This document shows, one piece after another, positions 36,382-44,534 of a stretch of DNA of 64,000 nt. The stretch is from positions 124,001 to 188,000 of the forward strand of contig CASEBV010000007.1 in assembly GCA_949286415.1 (NCBI GenBank). Reading direction: 5' to 3'. The notes beneath the pieces are model-generated. The model ran no database searches. It worked only from the letters and a program-made list of their open reading frames with translations, and was not told the origin of the DNA. Numbering within the stretch: position 1 is the stretch's first letter; each line of letters starts with the position of its first letter. The stretch is from an uncultured Bacteroidales bacterium (lineage in GTDB: Bacteria > Bacteroidota > Bacteroidia > Bacteroidales > UBA932). Made by a program: the position numbers and the translations under genes.

Positions 36382-37629
36382 ATGGAAAAGACAGGATTGA
36401 AAGATGCTTTCTCAGAGTTCAAGGACCTGAAGAACATTGACAGGGCTACCATGATGGGAGTCCTTGAGGATGTATTCCGCACCCAGCTGGCCAAGACCTA
36501 CGGCTCCGCGGACAATTTCGACATCATCATCAACATTGACAAGGGTGACTGTGAAATCTACTGGAACCGTGAAGTAGTGGACAAGGTCGAAGACCCGAAC
36601 ACCCAGATCGCCCTCTCCGAAGTGAACAAGGAGGACGACGAATACGAAATCGGAGAGACTTACGCCACAAAGGTGGACATGAAGAGCTTTGGCCGCAGGG
36701 GCATCCTCAACCTCAGACAGAATCTCCAGGGAAGGATAATGGACATCGAGAAGGCGAACCTCTACAACAAGTACAGCGCACGCATCGGCGAGATATTCAC
36801 CGGTGAAATATACCAGACATGGGCAAAGGAAGTGCTGATTCTCGATGAGGACGGGAACGAGCTCAGGCTGCCGAAGGCCGAGCAGATCCCCGGGGAGCAT
36901 TTCAAGAAGAACGACACAGTCAGGGCCATCATCAAGAGTGTGGAGATGAAGAACAACACCACTCCATACATAGTATTGTCCAGGACCTCGAATGAATTCC
37001 TTGAGAAACTCTTTGAGCAGGAAGTTCCGGAAATCTATGACGGGCTCATCACCATCAAGAAAGTGGTGCGCATCCCGGGAGAGCGGGCAAAGGTGGCAGT
37101 TGAATCCTACGATGAGAGGATTGACCCGATAGGAGCCTGCATTGGAGTCAAAGGCTCGAGAATCATCGGCATCGTCAGGGAACTCCGCAACGAGAACATC
37201 GATGTGCTGCAGTGGACCAGCAACACGCAGCTTCTCATCCAGAGGGCACTCAACCCGGCGAAGATATCTTCCATCGACCTGGGCGACGGCACAGACAAGA
37301 TCAAGGTCTACATGCTTCCGGACGAGGTGAAGAAAGGCATCGGCAAGGGTGGCTGCAACATCAAGCTTGCCAGCATGCTCGTAGGCAGGGAAATCGAAGT
37401 ATGGAGAGAACTTCCGAAGCAGGATGAGGAAGGTGAGGAAGATGTACTCCTGAGCGAATTCAGCAATGAGATTGACCAGTGGATCATAGACAAGCTCCAG
37501 TCAATCGGCTGCGACACCGCCAAAAGCGTACTCGCCCTTTCTGAAAGCGACATAGCAAAAAGGGCCGACCTCGAAGACGAGACAGTCGCCGAGGTATTCA
37601 GGATTCTGCGTGCCGAATTTGAGGATTAA
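36382..37629 (+). CDS. nusA: NusA, transcription termination/antitermination factor
   Basis: 415 residues. N-terminal RNA-polymerase-binding domain (about 1-130), S1 domain (about 135-200, GEIFTGEIYQTWAKEVLI), two KH domains (YDERIDPIGACIGVKGSRI and KKGIGKGGCNIKLAS) and a short C-terminal helix-hairpin region (ALSESDIAKRADLEDE). It binds polymerase and nascent RNA to modulate pausing and termination. Middle gene of rimP-nusA-infB; 81 bp after rimP, a spacer with a repeated GCATGACAGACA word. Confidence 0.97.
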   Translation: MEKTGLKDAFSEFKDLKNIDRATMMGVLEDVFRTQLAKTYGSADNFDIIINIDKGDCEIYWNREVVDKVEDPNTQIALSEVNKEDDEYEIGETYATKVDMKSFGRRGILNLRQNLQGRIMDIEKANLYNKYSARIGEIFTGEIYQTWAKEVLILDEDGNELRLPKAEQIPGEHFKKNDTVRAIIKSVEMKNNTTPYIVLSRTSNEFLEKLFEQEVPEIYDGLITIKKVVRIPGERAKVAVESYDERIDPIGACIGVKGSRIIGIVRELRNENIDVLQWTSNTQLLIQRALNPAKISSIDLGDGTDKIKVYMLPDEVKKGIGKGGCNIKLASMLVGREIEVWRELPKQDEEGEEDVLLSEFSNEIDQWIIDKLQSIGCDTAKSVLALSESDIAKRADLEDETVAEVFRILRAEFED

Positions 37630-37639
37630 TTTATAATAT

Positions 37640-40519
37640 ATGAGTGAAATAAGACTTAGCAAACTTACAAAGCAATTCAACATAGGTCTCCAGACTCTGG
37701 TCGATTTTCTGAAAGAGAAAGGGGCGGATGTGGAACTGAATCCGAATGCAAAGATTTCGGATTCGTTTCTGCCTGCCATAGAGGCCAAGTTCGGAGAAGA
37801 ACAGAAACTTAAGCAAGACTCCGAAAAAGTCGCAATCAAACTCAAGGAAATAATCGAGATGGGCACCAGGAAGAAACCTGAGGAAGAAGAGGAGGATGAA
37901 GAGGAAGAAGAGCCTGTCAAGGAAGTCATCATCAAGAGCACCGGCATTGCTCCGGATGTTCCTCAGCAGAACGAACCTGACGCAAGACAGGAAACTGTCC
38001 TGCCGGTGCAGGAAAGCATCCGGGCTCAGGAGAAGGATGAGCCGGAGGCTGACATTGCCGTTTCTGCAGAAGAAACGCATCAGGAGGAAACTGCCGTAAC
38101 TGCTGCCGAGGCCCCGGCCGCCACCCCGGAAGAGAACGATGAATCTATGCCGGGAGGGCTGAAAATCGTTGATAAAATCGACCTTTCACAGTTTGACAAG
38201 AAAAAGCATCATGATGAACCGAAGCAGGAAAAGCAGGAGCCGGAGCCGGACAAGACCGGAAGCCGGACAGACATCCCGGCTGAACCTGCCGAAGAAAAGC
38301 ATGAGCCGAGGGAGATAAAACTTGAAGTGGAAAAACTTCAGGGGCCTAAAATCGTGGACAAAATCGACCTTTCACAGTTTGACCGCAAAAAGAACAAGAA
38401 AAGAGAACGGATAACCAAAGGCGGAAGCCAGAAAGTCGATGTGACCAAAGTCAGCGCAGAGCAGGACAACAGCCAGAATTCTTCCAAAAAGGACAAGAAC
38501 AAGAAGAACCGCGACGAAAGCCGCAAGAATGCCGCAAGGCAGGAACAGGGAGGCGGAAAGAACCGCAAGAGGGACAGATTCAAGCCTGCGATGACTGAGG
38601 CCGAAGAGGAGGAGATGCAGAAGGAAATCCAGAAGCAGATCAAGGAGACCTACGCGAGGATGAACGAAGGCAAGTCCAAGAACAACTTCGGAGCAAAGCA
38701 CAGAAGGGAAAAAAGGGAACTGGCATCCCAGAAGCTGCATGAGGAAATGGAGCAGCAGGAGCTTGAGAAGACAATTCTCAAGGTAACGGAATTCGTCACC
38801 GCAAATGACCTTGCTACCATGATGAATATTCCGGTGACGAAGGTCATCGGCGCCTGCATGAGCCTCGGGCTGATGGTATCAATAAACCAGAGGCTTGACG
38901 CAGAGACGATTGTACTCGTGGCCGAAGAATTCGGGTATGAAGTGGAATTTGTCACTGCCGAGCTGACCCAGACCATCGAACAGGAGACCGACGATGACGG
39001 AGAACTCGTGCCGAGACCTCCGGTAATCACGGTGATGGGACATGTCGACCATGGCAAGACTTCCCTGCTTGACTACATAAGGAAGGCAAATGTGATTGCC
39101 GGTGAGGCAGGAGGCATCACCCAGCACATCGGAGCCTACAATGTGGAACTGCCGGACGGCAAGAGGATAACCTTCCTCGATACCCCGGGACATGAGGCAT
39201 TCACGGCGATGCGTGCCCGAGGAGCCAAGATGACCGACCTTGCAATCATCATCATCGCAGCGGATGACGCCATAATGCCGCAGACAGTCGAGGCCATCAA
39301 CCACGCACAGGCTGCCGGAGTACCGATGATATTTGCAATCAACAAGATAGACAAGCCGGGAGCCTATCCGGACAAAATCCGCGAACAGCTCGCCAACATG
39401 AACATCCTCGTGGAGGACTGGGGAGGCAAATACCAGTGCCAGGAAATATCCGCAAAGAAAGGAATCAATGTGGACAAGCTCCTTGACAAGGTCCTCCTTG
39501 AGGCAGAACTCCTTGACCTCAAGGCCAATCCTAAGCGCAGGGCCGTCGGGGCCGTGATAGAGTCGTCCCTTGACAAGGGCCGCGGCTATCTTGCCACTGT
39601 GCTCGTGCAGAACGGCACGCTGCATGTCGGGGACATCATGCTGAGCGGATGCTATACAGGCCGCGTCAAGGCAATGTTCAACGAACGCGGACAGAAGGTG
39701 GATGAAGCAGGCCCGTCTACTCCTGTGTCAGTGCTCGGACTCAACGGGGCACCGACAGCGGGCGAGACATTCAATGTCATGGCCGATGAAAAAGAGGCCA
39801 AGGACATAGCCAACAAGAGGGAACAGCTGCTGCGCATCCAGGGCATCAAGACCCAGAAGCACATGACCCTTGAGGAAATCGGCCGCCGCATTGCAATCGG
39901 CAACTTCAAGGAACTCAACATCATCGTGAAAGGAGATGTGGACGGTTCCGTGGAGGCGCTCTCCGACTCGCTGCTCAAGCTCTCCACAGAAGAGGTGCGC
40001 GTCAATGTCATCCACAAGGCAGTGGGCGCAGTATCTGAGTCGGATGTCCTCCTTGCAGCCGCATCGGACGCCATCATCATCGGCTTCCAGGTACGCCCGT
40101 CCGCCAATGCCCGCAGGCTGGCAGAAAAGGAATCCATCGAAATCAGGCTCTACTCCGTCATCTATGATGCCATCAACGAGGTCAAGAGCGGTATCGAGGG
40201 AATGCTTGCGCCTGAGGAGAAAGAAGAAGTCACCGGAACCGCCGAAGTCAAGGAACTCTTCAAGATTTCCAAAGTCGGTACCATCGCCGGATGTATCGTC
40301 AAGGAAGGCAAGCTGACAAGGACATCGAAGGTCCGCGTGATACGCGACGGCATTGTGGTCTACACCGGAGAGCTCGGCTCGCTCAAAAGATTCAAGGACG
40401 ATGTCAAGGAAGTCTCTGTCGGCATGGACTGCGGCCTCAACATCAACGGCTACAATGACATCAAGGTCGGGGATGTGGTCGAGGCATACAATGTGATTGA
40501 AGTAAAGAGGACCCTGTAG
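37640..40519 (+). CDS. infB: InfB, translation initiation factor IF-2
   Basis: GTPase that delivers fMet-tRNA to the 30S subunit. 959 residues. A long charged N-terminal region (about 1-370, Glu/Lys-rich) contains two copies of [12 protein letters not shown] (residues 175-186 and 237-248). The G domain has GHVDHGKT (467-474), DTPGH (514-518) and NKID (568-571). Domains II-IV follow, ending [21 protein letters not shown]. Stops with TAG. Last gene of the operon, ahead of a strong terminator. Confidence 0.97.
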   Translation: MSEIRLSKLTKQFNIGLQTLVDFLKEKGADVELNPNAKISDSFLPAIEAKFGEEQKLKQDSEKVAIKLKEIIEMGTRKKPEEEEEDEEEEEPVKEVIIKSTGIAPDVPQQNEPDARQETVLPVQESIRAQEKDEPEADIAVSAEETHQEETAVTAAEAPAATPEENDESMPGGLKIVDKIDLSQFDKKKHHDEPKQEKQEPEPDKTGSRTDIPAEPAEEKHEPREIKLEVEKLQGPKIVDKIDLSQFDRKKNKKRERITKGGSQKVDVTKVSAEQDNSQNSSKKDKNKKNRDESRKNAARQEQGGGKNRKRDRFKPAMTEAEEEEMQKEIQKQIKETYARMNEGKSKNNFGAKHRREKRELASQKLHEEMEQQELEKTILKVTEFVTANDLATMMNIPVTKVIGACMSLGLMVSINQRLDAETIVLVAEEFGYEVEFVTAELTQTIEQETDDDGELVPRPPVITVMGHVDHGKTSLLDYIRKANVIAGEAGGITQHIGAYNVELPDGKRITFLDTPGHEAFTAMRARGAKMTDLAIIIIAADDAIMPQTVEAINHAQAAGVPMIFAINKIDKPGAYPDKIREQLANMNILVEDWGGKYQCQEISAKKGINVDKLLDKVLLEAELLDLKANPKRRAVGAVIESSLDKGRGYLATVLVQNGTLHVGDIMLSGCYTGRVKAMFNERGQKVDEAGPSTPVSVLGLNGAPTAGETFNVMADEKEAKDIANKREQLLRIQGIKTQKHMTLEEIGRRIAIGNFKELNIIVKGDVDGSVEALSDSLLKLSTEEVRVNVIHKAVGAVSESDVLLAAASDAIIIGFQVRPSANARRLAEKESIEIRLYSVIYDAINEVKSGIEGMLAPEEKEEVTGTAEVKELFKISKVGTIAGCIVKEGKLTRTSKVRVIRDGIVVYTGELGSLKRFKDDVKEVSVGMDCGLNINGYNDIKVGDVVEAYNVIEVKRTL

Positions 40520-40630
40520 AGGAGACAGGGCATTTCCCGACTACAGTCAAGTCATTTTCAAAGTGGATGACCCGAAAGGAATTTTTCCTCTTAGAGAATT
40601 GAATATTTGGAACCGGACTCCATCAGAAGT

Positions 40631-40682
40631 ATGTATAGTCCTGAATAACTGTAACGGTTATTCAGGACTATACATGTTTTTT
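40631..40682 (+). terminator. Rho-independent terminator after infB
   Basis: A perfect 19-bp stem (40631-40649 with 40657-40675; core ATAGTCCTGAATAAC), seven-base loop TGTAACG, then TGTTTTTT. It should end the rimP-nusA-infB transcript. The stem is longer and less GC-rich than most terminators. In the 110 bp between infB and this stem I see no gene. Confidence 0.85.
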
Positions 40683-40700
40683 CAATTATTTTCAATCCGG

Positions 40701-40731
40701 TTTGAATATCTGACATTTATATTTAAATTTG
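40701..40731 (+). promoter_or_regulatory. Promoter of the three-paralogue operon
   Basis: TTTG at 40701-40704, 19-bp spacer, TAAATTTG at 40724-40731: a full consensus match. It directs transcription of the gene starting at 40771. Confidence 0.8.
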
Positions 40732-40770
40732 TCATTGTTTGTATATTTATGTAACCTAAAAATATTCGCA

Positions 40771-41622
40771 ATGGGAACTACCATCAAAAACATCGGAGGG
40801 GGTAAAATCAGGTTTTACATTCTCTCAGTCATTTTAGGGTCATTTCTTGGTTTCTGGGCAGCTCCAGATGCACTTGCGCAGGACAAAATCATCACAAAAA
40901 ACGCCGAAACCATCGAGGCTACCGTACTTGAAATCGACATCAACGACATACGGTACAAAAAGGCGGACAATCCGGAGGGACCTGTTTTCGTAATCAGCAA
41001 GTCCGACATAGCCACAATCATATACGGCAACGGAAGCATCGATGTCTTCAATGAAGAAGAAAAAAAGCCGGAACAGAATTTTTACAACCGCAGCAGATAT
41101 CCCCAGTCATATGAAGGGATGATTCCTATAGGAGATCCGATGAACGGAGGCTGCTGGTACGATCCGGAGCATCCGCGTCAATTTGACATTGTGCGGGGTG
41201 AATGGAACTACAACAATTCTGAAGTAAACTACACCACCATCTACAATATACTCAACAGGGAGGTCCCTGACTTTGCCAACCGCCTGCTCTCGTTCAGGCG
41301 TCTCGGGAAAGCGGGAATCGGACTTTTTGGCGCTGGATGCGGTCTTGCGGGGCTTGGCTTCATTTACATGATGTTGGGCACCGATTCGTATAGTCCGGAT
41401 TATACCCTGACGGCTGTCGGCACAGCAATGTTCGTTTCCGGTACACTGATGGCTCTTCCGGCCGGAGTGACCATGTGGGTAGTCGGCTATAAGATGCGGG
41501 ACAAGACAATCAGAGACTACAACAGCTACATCAAAAGCAGTAATGACTATTCATATGTGCCCCGCCATGAACTGAAACTCATTCAGGGCAAATACGGGGT
41601 CGGACTCGCATTAACATTCTGA
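40771..41622 (+). CDS. Secreted protein of unknown function, paralogue 1 of 3
   Basis: 283 residues from ATG 40771-40773. Signal peptide ending APDALAQ. Residues about 37-97 form a domain shared with the next two genes: DKIITKNAETIEATVLEIDI, IRYKKADNPEGPVF, IATIIYGNGSIDVF. A second motif, GGCWYDPEHP, then Tyr/Asn-rich sequence, is shared with paralogue 2. The C-terminal part has two Gly-rich hydrophobic segments (GLFGAGCGLAGLGFIYMML; FVSGTLMALPAGVTMWVVG) and ends in a strand plus terminal Phe (GVGLALTF), like outer-membrane proteins. I do not recognise a named family. Driven by the promoter at 40701-40731; 25 bp to paralogue 2. Confidence 0.8.
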   Translation: MGTTIKNIGGGKIRFYILSVILGSFLGFWAAPDALAQDKIITKNAETIEATVLEIDINDIRYKKADNPEGPVFVISKSDIATIIYGNGSIDVFNEEEKKPEQNFYNRSRYPQSYEGMIPIGDPMNGGCWYDPEHPRQFDIVRGEWNYNNSEVNYTTIYNILNREVPDFANRLLSFRRLGKAGIGLFGAGCGLAGLGFIYMMLGTDSYSPDYTLTAVGTAMFVSGTLMALPAGVTMWVVGYKMRDKTIRDYNSYIKSSNDYSYVPRHELKLIQGKYGVGLALTF

Positions 41623-41647
41623 ATCTGAAATCCAATCACACTTCACT

Positions 41648-42469
41648 ATGAAAACATTCAGCACTGCCTCATGCAGCAGAGGCCGAAGCATGCTGTCAAA
41701 AGTCTGCTTCATCATTGTCCTGATGTCAGTGTTCTTCAGTCTTGAAGCATCGGCACAAGACCGGATTATCACAAAGGACGCCAAAGATATCAGCGCATAC
41801 ATTACGGAAGTCAATATTGACGATGTAAAATATCGAAGAGCCGACAATCAGGACGGCCCCGTATACACTCTGCCCAAAAGCGAGATTTCAACCATCATCT
41901 ATGCCAACGGGGCTGTTGAAGTCTTCAATGATGAACCTGCTCCGGATTCAAGGCAATCCGGCAGCATGCAGAATCAGGGAAACAGCCGGAATCAGATAAT
42001 CGGAATCTTAGGTGCGGGAGGATGCTACTTTGACCCGGACAATCCAATGCCGATAACCCGCGCCAACAACAACTATTTTTATAATGGGGCCGCCATCAAT
42101 GCCACTACCGCGGAACTGATTATAAGTTCATACGACCCGTCGCTCAGCGACGGATTCAAGTCCGCAAAAAGCAGGATGACAGCAGGCAATGTACTTGCCG
42201 GCATAGGCGGAGGACTCATAGGCGGAGGATTGGGAGCACTTATATGGGCCGACACTGAAACTGAAGTCATCGCAGCGAGCGTACTTATAGGCCTCGGAAC
42301 CATAATAGGGCTTCCGATAGCCATGCCTATTTTCTACTCCGGCCAAAGAGAATGCAATTCAATTGTCGACAGATACAATTCTCATGTCCAGGGCTATGCA
42401 AGAAAACCTTCCTGTGAAATAAACTTCGGAGCAGCTCCGCATGGGATAGGACTTACAATGGCGTTCTGA
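41648..42469 (+). CDS. Secreted protein of unknown function, paralogue 2 of 3
   Basis: 273 residues. Signal peptide ending SLEASAQ. Shared N-terminal domain: DRIITKDAKDISAYITEVNI, VKYRRADNQDGPVY, ISTIIYANGAVEVF. Then a Gln/Ser-rich linker, GGCYFDPDNP with a following NNNYFYNG stretch, two Gly-rich hydrophobic segments (GNVLAGIGGGLIGGGLGAL; ASVLIGLGTIIGLPIAMPI) and a terminal GIGLTMAF. Same plan as paralogue 1, with only moderate identity, so the duplication is old. Function unknown. Confidence 0.8.
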   Translation: MKTFSTASCSRGRSMLSKVCFIIVLMSVFFSLEASAQDRIITKDAKDISAYITEVNIDDVKYRRADNQDGPVYTLPKSEISTIIYANGAVEVFNDEPAPDSRQSGSMQNQGNSRNQIIGILGAGGCYFDPDNPMPITRANNNYFYNGAAINATTAELIISSYDPSLSDGFKSAKSRMTAGNVLAGIGGGLIGGGLGALIWADTETEVIAASVLIGLGTIIGLPIAMPIFYSGQRECNSIVDRYNSHVQGYARKPSCEINFGAAPHGIGLTMAF

Positions 42470-42510
42470 GATCCAGGAGTGACAAATTATCAATCCCCAA
42501 AATTCGGAAA

Positions 42511-43575
42511 ATGAAAAAGACACTGATTAGCGCCATCGCAGTATTCATCTGCTGCATCGGAGCATCGGCACAGGATATAATTGTGACAAATGACGGCAAG
42601 AGTATTGAGGCCATTGTCATGGAAATCTCATCTTCATATGTCAAATACAAGAGATTTGACTATCAGAACGGACCTACATTCACGACAAAGGCAGAGACAA
42701 TCAGCAGAATTGAATTCCAGAACGGCACGACCCAGGAATTCAACACGCAGAAATCCCGCGCGCGGACAGACGCAGCGGGAAAATCAGCAGACAGCCAGAG
42801 CACTTCTGCGAGACAGAATCATGTACAATACCAGCCTGCCGCCAAGCCCGCCGAAAAGCGCCTGAGATTCGGGGTTCATGCCGGGGTGTCAATTCCGACC
42901 GGACTATACGGCAATTATACGGTAGCTCCCGCAACAATATATAGCGGCGGGAAAGGAGCGGCAGCAGGTGTCGGTGCCACATTCGGATGCAAGATGCTTT
43001 ATGAAATCAAAAAAGTCAAAGGGCTCAGTATTGTGACCAATCTGGATTTTGTAATCAACCCCACGAAAAAGAAAACAGAAAATTTTATCAATGCCATATT
43101 CGCCAATACCGCAGACGAATATTTTGCATTCCGAGTCGACAAAATGCCCGTCTTCGTGTCTGTCCCGATAACCGCAGGAATCAACTACAAGTATAACTTC
43201 AACAAGACAATCGGGGTCTGGGGAGAATTTGCAGCCGGAGCGAATCTCAGGTTCATAAGTTCTCTTAAATTAATAAATACGGCAGGCTCCCATTATATGT
43301 ACACGGAAAACGGGATACAACTATATTCAACTGACGAAGAAAGCTATAACTACAATCCGAACATACAATTTGCATATCAGACAGGATGCGGCATCCTTCT
43401 GTGGGACAAGCTGACCCTCGGAATCCTGTTCAACGGCACAAACCGCAGCAAAATCAAAGGAACATCAAGAGGTAAAATTTATGACGACAGTATTGATGAT
43501 TCCAAGCGAGAACCATTTTACGGCGGTATAGCCGGCTACAGCTGCATCATGATCCGTGCAGGCTATATATTCTGA
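42511..43575 (+). CDS. Paralogue 3 of 3: shared domain fused to an outer-membrane barrel
   Basis: 354 residues. Signal peptide ending GASAQ. Shared domain: DIIVTNDGKSIEAIVMEISS, VKYKRFDYQNGPTF, ISRIEFQNGTTQEF. After a polar linker (about 85-110) the rest looks like a small PorT/OmpW-style beta-barrel: FGVHAGVSIPTGLYGNYTV, GVGATFGCKMLYEIKKVKG, and a final strand IMIRAGYIF ending in Phe. The presence of a true barrel behind the same N-terminal domain suggests all three act at the outer membrane. The 3' end overlaps the convergent HD gene by 13 bp. Confidence 0.8.
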   Translation: MKKTLISAIAVFICCIGASAQDIIVTNDGKSIEAIVMEISSSYVKYKRFDYQNGPTFTTKAETISRIEFQNGTTQEFNTQKSRARTDAAGKSADSQSTSARQNHVQYQPAAKPAEKRLRFGVHAGVSIPTGLYGNYTVAPATIYSGGKGAAAGVGATFGCKMLYEIKKVKGLSIVTNLDFVINPTKKKTENFINAIFANTADEYFAFRVDKMPVFVSVPITAGINYKYNFNKTIGVWGEFAAGANLRFISSLKLINTAGSHYMYTENGIQLYSTDEESYNYNPNIQFAYQTGCGILLWDKLTLGILFNGTNRSKIKGTSRGKIYDDSIDDSKREPFYGGIAGYSCIMIRAGYIF

Positions 43576-44258
43576 CTTGAGTATATCCTCACGACTTCAG
43601 CGCGGGCTGCGTCCGGGTCAGCAAGCAATGATCGCAGCTCAAGGAGACGGACTGCATTGCCGCTCCATGGAATCCAGAGCTTCAGATAGCCTTCCTGACC
43701 GTATTTGTCGTAAAGATGGTCAAGGGCACGGTCTATCTGCTCTTGAGGTGACAGTTCCGGGTATCTTGACATGCCGTACTGGAGAGTACGTCGGATGACT
43801 GTCCCGGAATCTATCAGACGGTCAGCCTCCGCCACCATCTTCCCGCAGATGCTCCTCGGCTCATAGTCGAGCGATGCCCTGTGGTCTTCTGCAGCCTGTG
43901 CGACAGCCTCAATCTGCTCCGGAGAAAACCACCTCAGGAGACTGGCGTCAGCCCTTATCATCTTCCCGGAATCCGTATGATGGTTCTTCTTGCCGTTGAT
44001 GCGCCCGAGGTCATGGCAGGCGGCAGCCACAAAGAGGATTTCAGGGTCAAGCTTCCCCTTCACCTCCTCCGGCGCCCGTCGGTACAGGTCCATGGTATTT
44101 TCAATCACATCACAGGCATGGTCCTCGCGGTGGGCAGGGTCAAAGGCCGCATACCGAGGGACTATCTCGCCAAAGACATATTCCACGATGCCGGGCCTTA
44201 TCTCCGGAAAGGAGGATATGAAAGATTCTTTGTTTCTGTCTGATTGAGCAATATTCAT
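43563..44258 (-). CDS. HD-domain phosphohydrolase
   Basis: 231 residues. Metal ligands of the HD superfamily: His43 (PAHREDHACDV), the His-Asp pair 82-83 (AACHDLGRI), a further AEDHRAS and the late Asp in AEADRLID. Similar proteins are annotated as HD hydrolases acting on nucleotides or phosphate esters; the substrate is not known. Single-gene unit with a -7 box about 35 bp upstream of ATG 44256-44258. It lies between two operons on the other strand. Confidence 0.85.
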   Translation of the reverse strand: MNIAQSDRNKESFISSFPEIRPGIVEYVFGEIVPRYAAFDPAHREDHACDVIENTMDLYRRAPEEVKGKLDPEILFVAAACHDLGRINGKKNHHTDSGKMIRADASLLRWFSPEQIEAVAQAAEDHRASLDYEPRSICGKMVAEADRLIDSGTVIRRTLQYGMSRYPELSPQEQIDRALDHLYDKYGQEGYLKLWIPWSGNAVRLLELRSLLADPDAARAEVVRIYSSQNI

Positions 44259-44292
44259 GATAAAAGAAATTTATCCGGCAAGCCGTACTCTG

Positions 44293-44300
44293 CAAAAGTA
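44293..44300 (-). promoter_or_regulatory. Promoter -7 box (TACTTTTG) for the HD gene
   Basis: Minus-strand TACTTTTG, full TAnnTTTG match, followed by a leader of about 25 bases. The two palindromes at 44330-44379 lie upstream of it, so they could also affect this promoter. Confidence 0.5.
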
Positions 44301-44329
44301 TAAAAAATTATATGCCGGCCTGCGCATGA

Positions 44330-44379
44330 TGTAAAGAAACTTTACAATAAAGGAGAGGAATGTGTAAAGATATTTTACA
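44330..44379. promoter_or_regulatory. Paired palindromic operators (TGTAAAG-N3-CTTTACA type)
   Basis: TGTAAAGAAACTTTACA at 44330-44346 is a perfect 7-3-7 palindrome; TGTAAAGATATTTTACA at 44363-44379 is a near-perfect second copy. Their centres (44338 and 44371) are 33 bp apart, about three helical turns, so dimers would sit on the same DNA face. They lie about 122 and 89 bp upstream of the start predicted from the -24/-12 element at 44434, the usual place for enhancer-type sites of sigma-54 activators. Confidence 0.7.
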
Positions 44380-44433
44380 TCAGGGACAGGATTGATTTTG
44401 ACATATCACTACGCATCAATGCATTGCATATTC

Positions 44434-44449
44434 TGGCATGCGAAATGCC
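44434..44449 (+). promoter_or_regulatory. Sigma-54-type (-24/-12) promoter match before the ABC exporter operon
   Basis: TGGCATG-CGAA-ATGC has GG at 44435-44436 and GC at 44447-44448, the exact 10-base spacing of a -24/-12 promoter (consensus TGGCACG-N4-TTGC; two mismatches in the core words). Predicted start near 44460. The same bases also form a 7-5-7 palindrome (CTGGCAT/ATGCCAG, 44433-44451), so a repressor site is an alternative reading. No convincing TAnnTTTG box is present between here and tolC. Confidence 0.55.
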
Positions 44450-44455
44450 AGTATG

Positions 44456-44520
44456 ATGGGGCTGACAAAAAGGGTACTTTCTGCGTTACGCTTGAAATCC
44501 ATCCTTTTGGTCAGCCCCAT
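44456..44520 (+). other. Long stem-loop at the 5' end of the exporter transcript
   Basis: ATGGGGCTGACAAAAAGG at 44456-44473 pairs with CCTTTTGGTCAGCCCCAT at 44503-44520, 17 of 18 positions, around a 29-base loop. It ends 14 bases before the tolC ATG and begins at the predicted transcript start. Could be a stabilising or regulatory 5' structure, or a dispersed miniature palindrome. The tail after it is CAT-TAAAATTTAT, not a strong T-run. Confidence 0.7.
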
Positions 44521-44534
44521 TAAAATTTATCGTG

